Source: an uncultured Bacillota bacterium
GTDB lineage: Bacteria > Bacillota_I > Bacilli_A > RFN20 > CAG-826
Direction: 5' to 3'
NCBI GenBank assembly: GCA_937876465.1
Contig: CALEHV010000034.1
Location: forward strand, 1 to 18,699
Length of the DNA stretch: 18,699 nucleotides
The notes below the pieces were generated by a model that saw nothing but the letters and a program-made list of their open reading frames with translations, was not told the origin of the DNA and did no database searches. A program made the translations under genes and the position numbers. Position 1 is the stretch's first letter, and each line of letters starts with the position of its first letter. Positions 14,058-18,699 of this stretch are shown in pieces.

Positions 14058-15070
14058 TAATGTACAATAGTTTCTCCTAACTCAAAATCCGGTGTTCCAC
14101 TATGTGAAACTAAGCAAAAATCCGAATCGTAACACGACCCATAAAAATCTCTTATTACTGTAAATTCAAAAGGAAGCGAAATCGTCACGCGATTATAACC
14201 ACATTCGTAGAATGTAAGTAACATAAGTTCGCTGTCTTTGCTTTCAAAATAATTAATTGGAAAGTAAAAGTTTTTTGTTTCTATATAACCTGGATGTTTG
14301 ACCTTAGACATGTGTAACGTTAAAGGATCGACATAAAAAGGTTGTTGAAATTTAGGGACAATACTGTTTACGCCATCATAAGTTAATGTAATTTCACATC
14401 CTGTTCCAGTTATTTCGTCATCTCTAATTTCATCGAAAAAATGCAAACTATTATCTACATATAAAGAAATCTTTTTGCATTTAAAGGATGTTATAGGTTC
14501 TAATAACGAATAAGTTAATTTAAAATGACTTAATTTTAAACATAGACCTGCATCAGGTTCGTATATTCCGTTTGTTCTATTACAGGTATATTTTTCTGCA
14601 ATATACCTTTCGTTGCCGTGATAAAAGTAATATGTTCTTTGCTCAGTATCGAACGACCTATAGTCATTATTTGCAAAATTTACATTACTTTGCCTATCTT
14701 TTAATATAAAACTTTTAGTAAAAATCGGATTTACTCTACGCGAAAAAAGTTTCAAAGTAATTTCAGCATCTTTCCAATTAATATAACAATCAACTTCTCT
14801 TTCTAGAAGATAAGTTTGGGTTGTAAAAGTTGTACTAAAAAGCTCAACCTCTTCATCATAAATTGGATTGTAAACAGTACAAGTGATTCTCCTAAACTCT
14901 GCTTCAATTGAAGATGCTGCTACAACTAAATTAAATTTTGTTCCTGAAGAAGGGCTACAAATAATTTGATCAATACAGTTTTTATATTGATATATATCAT
15001 TTATTTTTCCTTTCTTTATATTTGCTGTTAAAAGCAAAGGAAACATTAAAAATAACCTAACGTACATCAT
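14057..15070 (-). CDS. Cys-rich secreted protein of unknown family in the Tad-like operon
   Basis: 337 aa; I do not recognise the family. It begins with a probable signal peptide (hydrophobic 3-16, possible cleavage after LLLTA). The rest is polar, beta-strand-rich and without another TM helix. It has 11 cysteines (32, 38, 64, 95, 163, 177, 198, 225, 290, 313, 319) and many aromatic residues, suggesting a disulfide-stabilised extracellular protein. No LPxTG motif, lipobox or known adhesin repeat is visible. The gene overlaps the HTH gene by 4 nt (ATGA; a second ATG follows at once) and the pseudopilin gene by one base. Position between regulator and pilins suggests a tip adhesin or a large pilus-associated protein. 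That is inference. Confidence 0.72.
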   Translation of the reverse strand: MMYVRLFLMFPLLLTANIKKGKINDIYQYKNCIDQIICSPSSGTKFNLVVAASSIEAEFRRITCTVYNPIYDEEVELFSTTFTTQTYLLEREVDCYINWKDAEITLKLFSRRVNPIFTKSFILKDRQSNVNFANNDYRSFDTEQRTYYFYHGNERYIAEKYTCNRTNGIYEPDAGLCLKLSHFKLTYSLLEPITSFKCKKISLYVDNSLHFFDEIRDDEITGTGCEITLTYDGVNSIVPKFQQPFYVDPLTLHMSKVKHPGYIETKNFYFPINYFESKDSELMLLTFYECGYNRVTISLPFEFTVIRDFYGSCYDSDFCLVSHSGTPDFELGETIVH

Positions 15071-15396
15071 GCCATTGAAAAATTATCTAAGAATTTTCGT
15101 GCAACATTTAATCTCATTCGATAATAAGTCGCTCTTGAAAATAAACTGATCCACCAGTTTTTAGCCAATGGGGTAAAGTATTCTTTCTCAAGAATCGATT
15201 TTTCTAACGGATCAAATAGTTTCAATGTTTTTTCAACTTCATTAACATAGTTGATATAAAACTTTGCTAAATCTTCGTAGATTCTTGTTAGATAAATCTC
15301 TCTTCTAATAGCTCTAATTCTTCTCAGAGAAAAATTATAATTGTCGGCTATAGATAGAAGTTTTTTGTGTTCAACATTTCTTAATTTCTTTTCCAT
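15067..15396 (-). CDS. Small HTH protein resembling sigma-factor region 4 or phage late regulators
   Basis: 109 aa, basic, no TM segment. The C-terminal third has the pattern FDPLEKSILEKEYF (61-74), then NWWISLFSRATYYRMR (79-94) and a final helix ARKFLDNF. This is the arrangement of sigma-70 region 4 and of small ArpU/RinA-like phage and Mollicutes regulators, where a 'S-R-A/S-T-Y-Y-R' helix reads DNA. No region 2 is present, so it is not a complete sigma factor. As first gene of the Tad-like operon, with an AAGGAG site before the ATG and a 4-nt overlap with the next gene, it may control the operon. It could also be a non-regulatory DNA-binding protein. The HTH call is by pattern only. Confidence 0.6.
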   Translation of the reverse strand: MEKKLRNVEHKKLLSIADNYNFSLRRIRAIRREIYLTRIYEDLAKFYINYVNEVEKTLKLFDPLEKSILEKEYFTPLAKNWWISLFSRATYYRMRLNVARKFLDNFSMA

Positions 15397-15493
15397 AATA
15401 ATGTTCTCCTTACTATTCCTATTTACAAAAATTTCAAAAATTTATCACTTGAAGTTAAAAAATGCCGATACAATCGAATAAATTTTTTCTGTA

Positions 15494-15522
15494 TTGTTGC
15501 GACTAATTATTAAGTCTATAAT
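15494..15522 (+). promoter_or_regulatory. Promoter giving a leaderless mRNA for the guanylate-kinase-like gene
   Basis: TTGTTG (15494-15499), a spacer of exactly 17 nt and a perfect TATAAT (15517-15522). The ATG begins eight bases after the -10, at or next to the expected transcription start, and no Shine-Dalgarno lies in between. Confidence 0.7.
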
Positions 15523-15529
15523 TACAATA

Positions 15530-16075
15530 ATGATTATTTTAGTTGGCGCATCTGCATCAGGAAAAACCGCAACAGCATTAGAATTACAAAGAAAATATGG
15601 CCTTGTAAAAGCTGTTACTACAACCACACGCGAAATGAGAACGGGAGAAACAAATGGGGTTGATTATTTTTTCATCTCCAGAGAAGAATTTCTTGAAAGA
15701 AATAAAGAAGGAAAATTTGTAGAAAACACTTTATATAATAACAACTTTTATGGTTGTGGAATCGACCAAGTAAGCGACAACAAGATTATTGTATTAGACC
15801 CAAATGGACTAAGAGCATTCAAAGAGCTCAATGATGACCATATCGTCACATTTTATATCGAATGTAATAAGACTACACGTGAAGCACGCATGCGTTCTCG
15901 CGGTGATAAAGAAGATAAAATAAAACAAAGATTGGAAAACGATGTAATCGATTTCGACAAAAAGAAGATTGGAAAAACCGACTTCGTGGTCGCTACTGAC
16001 AATTTAACAATTGAACAAGTTGCAGACGAAATATATACAAAGTATATAAATAAACTTAACAACATAAAAAAATAG
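15530..16075 (+). CDS. Guanylate-kinase-like P-loop nucleoside monophosphate kinase
   Basis: 181 aa. P-loop GASASGKT (6-13), the GMP-binding block TTTREMRTGE (31-40), GVDYFF (43-48), GKFVENTLYNNNFYG (61-75) and VLDPNG (88-93) follow the guanylate kinase order. Residues matching known GMP contacts are Arg34, Arg37, Tyr46, Glu65, Tyr74 and Asp90. It probably phosphorylates GMP to GDP. It is shorter than typical Gmk (about 200 aa), and the P-loop has Ala where GPSG is usual, so a second, specialised paralogue is possible. The frame is open from TTG 15494, but that codon lies inside the promoter -35; ATG 15530 is the start. It is the only plus-strand gene, divergent from the Tad-like operon. Its stop codon lies in the shared terminator. 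Confidence 0.85.
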   Translation: MIILVGASASGKTATALELQRKYGLVKAVTTTTREMRTGETNGVDYFFISREEFLERNKEGKFVENTLYNNNFYGCGIDQVSDNKIIVLDPNGLRAFKELNDDHIVTFYIECNKTTREARMRSRGDKEDKIKQRLENDVIDFDKKKIGKTDFVVATDNLTIEQVADEIYTKYINKLNNIKK

Positions 16076-16096
16076 TTCTCAATGAACTATTTTTTT
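16065..16096. terminator. Bidirectional Rho-independent terminator between convergent genes
   Basis: AATAGTTC (16071-16078) and GAACTATT (16084-16091) form a perfect stem with loop TCAAT, extended by flanking A and T runs that give a T tract in both directions. The TAG stops of both converging genes (16073-16075 plus; 16087-16089 minus) lie in the two arms. Confidence 0.85.
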
Positions 16097-16260
16097 AATC
16101 CGAAATACCAAAGACAAATCGCTCCGGCTATTAAAGCTCCCACCACAATCAAGGAAATGAAAACAAACCAAAATATAAATTTATCTGATTTATTTTGCAT
16201 TGAAAACTTTGGCTCAAAATCAGGTCGTTCAGTCATCTTTTTATTTTTACCAAAGTTCAT
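16087..16260 (-). CDS. Small single-TM membrane protein of the CNNM/CorC operon
   Basis: 57 aa, family not recognised. A polar, charged N-terminus (MNFGKNKKMTERPDFEPKF) is followed by one TM helix (about 28-50, FIFWFVFISLIVVGALIAGA) and a short tail ending GLKK. Its ATG shares one base with the stop of the upstream CorC/HlyC-type gene (TAATG), a strong sign that it is a real gene of that operon. It ends inside the bidirectional terminator. Probably a cytoplasm-facing N-terminus with a single helix. A role as accessory subunit of the adjacent transporter is possible but unsupported beyond position. An open frame on the other strand here is its shadow. Confidence 0.7.
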   Translation of the reverse strand: MNFGKNKKMTERPDFEPKFSMQNKSDKFIFWFVFISLIVVGALIAGAICLWYFGLKK

Positions 16261-17546
16261 TACTTAATTTTCCTTCCTTGCTTAACGAGCACTTTTTCGA
16301 CAGAGAATTCATCTGTTAATATAACCTCAATCTTAAGGTTCTTATATTGTATTTTATCACCAAACTTAGCAAATCTTTCTAATTTATCTAAAACGAATCC
16401 ACCAACTGTATCATAATCAGCTTCTTCAGGTGATTCTATTTCGAAGAAATTAAAGAAGTCATCAATGTTCATCATACCGTCTACTTCATATAAGTTACGT
16501 TTAACTTTCTTAATTGGTTCTTTAACTTCATCCATTTCGTCGTACATCTCGCCAACTAATTCTTCAAGAATATCTTCCATTGTTAAGACACCATCGGTTC
16601 CACCATATTCATCTTTAACGATAACGATGTGGTTCTTTGTTTTTTTCATGTTTTCTAAAATCTCAGAAATACCCATCGAGCCAGGAACATACACAGGTTC
16701 TGAGATAATTTCTTCAACATTTATCTCTTCGTGTGCTAACAACTTACGTAAAACAATCTTGGATGAAATAATACCAACTACATGGTCTGGAGTTCCTTTG
16801 TAAACAGGAATTCTTGAATGCTTATACAAACCATCCAATTTAATCAATTTTTCAATAGGATCTTCGATATCATAAGCAATCATATCAACACGAGGGGTCA
16901 TGATTTCATGAGCGCTAGTGTCTTTAAATATGATTGCGTTTTGAATTAGTTCACTTTGGTCTTCATCAATAACACCTTCATCTTCAATTGTATCAACAAT
17001 TTCTTGAAGTTCTTCATCTGAAGGAGCGACTTGTTTTTTAGCTTTACGAGTAAATGGCCATGCAAAGAATTTGCCTATTGATGAGGAAACAAATACAAAA
17101 GGAAAGAAAACTACTTTAAGTACTAAAATTGGATAGGCTAATAATAAAGACAGTTTATACGAATACGATCTTCCTATTACCTTAGGTAATATTTCACCAA
17201 AAATTAATAATACTACAAGCAAACAAGCTGATAAAATTGTTGACCAAATTCCTTTGTCTAAACCGCCAATCGCTTCTTTTCCAAACTCGACTGCAATAAC
17301 AGTTAAAAGCGAGGTTGCACCAATATTAACAAGGTTGTTTGAAAAAAGAATTGTTGTAATAGTTGTGTCGTAATCATCTGCAAACTTAAGTGCGACCTTA
17401 GCTGCTCTACGCCCTTTTTCAACATCCTTTTTTAATCTTAATTTATTAACAGCTAAATAAACCATATCGCTAGCTGAAAATGTTGCTGAAAGCAAAATAA
17501 GAACACCAACTACAATAAATAACACAATAACTAATGCCGTATTCAT
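16260..17546 (-). CDS. CNNM/CorC (HlyC) family protein with CBS pair and CorC_HlyC domain
   Basis: 428 aa. The CNNM (DUF21) membrane domain covers about 1-165, with FSASD (23-27), SNNLVN (69-74) and GEILPK (117-122). A CBS pair follows (about 214-272 and 279-333, the latter ending TMEDILEELVGE), and the C-terminal transporter-associated CorC_HlyC domain spans about 345-425 (EVDGMMNIDDF, DYDTVGGFVLD). Bacterial members export or regulate Mg2+ or Co2+ and sense nucleotides through the CBS pair; 'haemolysin' is an old name. In the first helix the usual FSxSE reads FSASD, a mild change. The ATG overlaps the stop of its paralogue by one base, with AGGAG just inside that gene. A 57-aa membrane protein gene is coupled behind it. 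Confidence 0.93.
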   Translation of the reverse strand: MNTALVIVLFIVVGVLILLSATFSASDMVYLAVNKLRLKKDVEKGRRAAKVALKFADDYDTTITTILFSNNLVNIGATSLLTVIAVEFGKEAIGGLDKGIWSTILSACLLVVLLIFGEILPKVIGRSYSYKLSLLLAYPILVLKVVFFPFVFVSSSIGKFFAWPFTRKAKKQVAPSDEELQEIVDTIEDEGVIDEDQSELIQNAIIFKDTSAHEIMTPRVDMIAYDIEDPIEKLIKLDGLYKHSRIPVYKGTPDHVVGIISSKIVLRKLLAHEEINVEEIISEPVYVPGSMGISEILENMKKTKNHIVIVKDEYGGTDGVLTMEDILEELVGEMYDEMDEVKEPIKKVKRNLYEVDGMMNIDDFFNFFEIESPEEADYDTVGGFVLDKLERFAKFGDKIQYKNLKIEVILTDEFSVEKVLVKQGRKIK

Positions 17547-18565
17547 TATTTATCTTCTCCTTCAACTTCAGTTGGCTCAGCAATTTTTCCAACAAGTTCT
17601 TCTAAAACATCTTCCATGGTGATCAAACCAAGAACTTTTTCGTCATGTTTAACAATAGCTATATGAGTATGATTGCGTTTAAAGCCATCAATCATCTCGT
17701 CCATTTTAATTCTTGTATCAACAAAGTATGGTTTTTGTAACACAGAAAGAATTGGAACGTTTGGATTTTTCAAAACCGCTTTAATATATTTTTTAACAAC
17801 TAGAATACCTACTACTTTATCCACGCTTCCATAAACAACAGGGATTCTAGAATATTTATTAGAAAGAATGGCATCATTAATCTTCTTTCTATCCATATCT
17901 TTGATATCTATCGAAAACATTTTGTTTCGTTTAGTTAAAACTTCTTTGACGGAAGTATCAGTAAATTCTAATGAGTTATATATAATATCAGATTCATTAT
18001 CTTCAATAAGTCCTTTTTCTTCGATATCATCAACGATATTTGTAAAATCCTCCTCGGTTAGAGTTGGTTGTTTATCCATTTTGAAGATTTTATTAAATAA
18101 TTTAATAATAGAACTGAATATAAATGTTAAAGGAAAGAAAAGGTATTTAAAAAATTGCAGAAAATATACATTGTTTATTGCAACCCTATCAGGAATTGCG
18201 ACTGCAATCATTTTTGGTACCATGTCTCCAAAAATATAGACAATGAATGTCATTATAGCAGTCGAAATCAACGAAATTAGAGTCTCGTTAATTATGCTGC
18301 TAAAAATATTGAAAAATAAGAAAGAAGATATTGTTGAAATAGCAACTGCGACAATATTATTTCCAATTAAGACTAAAGTTAAAGTATTATCAAATTTTTC
18401 ATGAGTCTTCAAAATAAGCTTGGCAGTTTTATTTCCTTCGTCTGCTTTGATTTTGAATTTAAATATATTTAATGCAGTAAATGCAGTCTCTGATGATGAG
18501 AAAAATGCGCTAAGAATAACTAAAATAATAACAATTACAATACACAAGGGTATAGGAATATCCAT
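17546..18565 (-). CDS. CNNM/CorC (HlyC) family protein lacking the CorC_HlyC domain
   Basis: 339 aa, first gene of the operon and a paralogue of the next. The CNNM membrane domain (about 1-160) has the canonical FSSSETAF (22-29), GNN (68-70) and a changed GDMVPK (113-118). The CBS pair occupies about 206-265 and 272-326, ending LITMEDVLEELVGK. The protein stops 13 residues later, so the roughly 80-residue CorC_HlyC domain of its paralogue is absent. The tail is acidic (PTEVEGEDK), and there is no sign of a frameshift: the downstream gene starts on its stop codon (TAATG). The two may form a heterodimer for Mg2+/Co2+ efflux, since CorC works as a dimer. AAGGAGG stands before the ATG. Confidence 0.92.
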   Translation of the reverse strand: MDIPIPLCIVIVIILVILSAFFSSSETAFTALNIFKFKIKADEGNKTAKLILKTHEKFDNTLTLVLIGNNIVAVAISTISSFLFFNIFSSIINETLISLISTAIMTFIVYIFGDMVPKMIAVAIPDRVAINNVYFLQFFKYLFFPLTFIFSSIIKLFNKIFKMDKQPTLTEEDFTNIVDDIEEKGLIEDNESDIIYNSLEFTDTSVKEVLTKRNKMFSIDIKDMDRKKINDAILSNKYSRIPVVYGSVDKVVGILVVKKYIKAVLKNPNVPILSVLQKPYFVDTRIKMDEMIDGFKRNHTHIAIVKHDEKVLGLITMEDVLEELVGKIAEPTEVEGEDK

Positions 18566-18592
18566 ATTTTTAGTTGTCCTCCTTAGATAGCA

Positions 18593-18598
18593 ATTATA
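18593..18598 (-). promoter_or_regulatory. -10 element of the CNNM/CorC operon promoter
   Basis: A perfect TATAAT on the minus strand, 27 nt before the ATG and about eight bases before the AAGGAGG site, just downstream of the neighbour's terminator. Overlapping bases also offer TG-A-TAATAT as an extended -10. No good -35 is present at 16-18 nt. Confidence 0.4.
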
Positions 18599-18630
18599 TT
18601 ATCATACATTTACGCAATATGCACATATAC

Positions 18631-18661
18631 AAAAAAAGATGAGACAAAAGCCTCATCTTTT
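18631..18661 (-). terminator. Rho-independent terminator of the gene entering from the right edge
   Basis: AAAAGATGAG (18634-18643) pairs with CTCATCTTTT (18652-18661) around an 8-nt loop, and the minus strand then has a run of seven Ts. It lies 14 nt after a TAA codon that closes an acidic reading frame at the right edge. Confidence 0.85.
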
Positions 18662-18675
18662 AATGTTTAATTTAA

Positions 18676-18699
18676 TTAATCTTCAGATTCATCAGCGCC
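18676..18699 (-). CDS. C-terminal end of an unidentified protein (partial)
   Basis: Only the last seven codons are inside the window: GADESED followed by TAA. The acidic end and the terminator 14 nt further on suggest the true end of a minus-strand gene, but the frame is judged from these few codons alone. The product cannot be named. Confidence 0.35.
   Translation of the reverse strand, partial: GADESED

Noticed and set aside
15473..15480. ATCGAATA on the plus strand, similar to the streptococcal ComX (cin) box TACGAATA, near a pilus operon.
   Set aside because: It matches only six of eight bases, points towards the guanylate-kinase-like gene rather than the pilus operon, and that gene already has a better promoter closer to its ATG.
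15853..16065. Minus-strand open frame inside the guanylate-kinase-like gene.
   Set aside because: The plus-strand protein has clear family motifs; the opposite frame has none.
16082..16267. Open frame of 61 codons on the plus strand.
   Set aside because: It is the shadow of the minus-strand 57-aa membrane protein gene, lies across a terminator, and has no ribosome site.
1..18699. CRISPR arrays, insertion sequences, prophage or integrase-linked attachment sites.
   Set aside because: No regularly spaced repeats, transposase or integrase motifs were found; the phage-like HTH at 15067 stands alone without phage genes.

Overview
The window is an AT-rich stretch of a low-GC Bacillota chromosome. 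Short operons, 1-nt gene overlaps, A/G-rich Shine-Dalgarno sites and TTGAAA/TATAAT-type promoters suggest a small-genome, Mollicutes-like or uncultured gut Bacilli lineage; this placement is inference from style and gene content only. The code is standard: TGA ends two genes (at 12713 and 15067), Trp is read from TGG, and the only tRNA-Trp has anticodon CCA. Nearly everything lies on the minus strand; the exception is a guanylate-kinase-like gene at 15530-16075. I see no IS element, prophage, CRISPR array or rRNA.

Layout from left to right, where transcription mostly runs right to left. (1) 1-3374: a K+ uptake operon (a TrkA/KtrA-like RCK protein, a second RCK protein, the TrkH channel) with yqeY coupled to its end, then tRNA-Trp with its own promoter and terminator. 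(2) 3384-6371: a GT2 glycosyltransferase with a C-terminal membrane domain, a DegV/FakB-type fatty-acid-binding protein, and a membrane-anchored alpha/beta hydrolase with a Cys nucleophile. (3) 6491-6741: tRNA-Asn and tRNA-Glu with promoter and terminator. (4) 6766-10465: a heterodimeric ABC exporter, preceded by a free-standing acyl carrier protein gene that has a candidate operator and its own terminator. (5) 10794-15396: an eight-gene minimal Tad-like (type IVb pilus or pseudopilus) operon. In order of transcription it encodes an HTH protein, a large Cys-rich secreted protein, a TadE-like pseudopilin, a CpaF/TadA-type ATPase, TadB-like and TadC-like platform proteins, and two small single-TM pilin-like proteins. 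(6) 15494-16096: the guanylate-kinase-like gene, convergent with region 7 and ending in a shared bidirectional terminator. (7) 16087-18598: two CNNM/CorC (HlyC) family membrane proteins plus a 57-aa membrane protein. (8) The right edge holds a terminator and the last codons of another minus-strand gene.

The best candidate for an undescribed system is the Tad-like operon. Its machinery is recognisable, but its regulator and its 337-aa, 11-cysteine secreted protein are not. It is also the one operon here without a recognisable housekeeping promoter. Secondary points of interest are two apparently leaderless mRNAs, the asymmetric pair of K+ channel regulators, the Cys-nucleophile hydrolase coupled to DegV, and a perfect palindrome upstream of acpP. 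Two real genes of 57 and 58 aa that are easily overlooked are described here.
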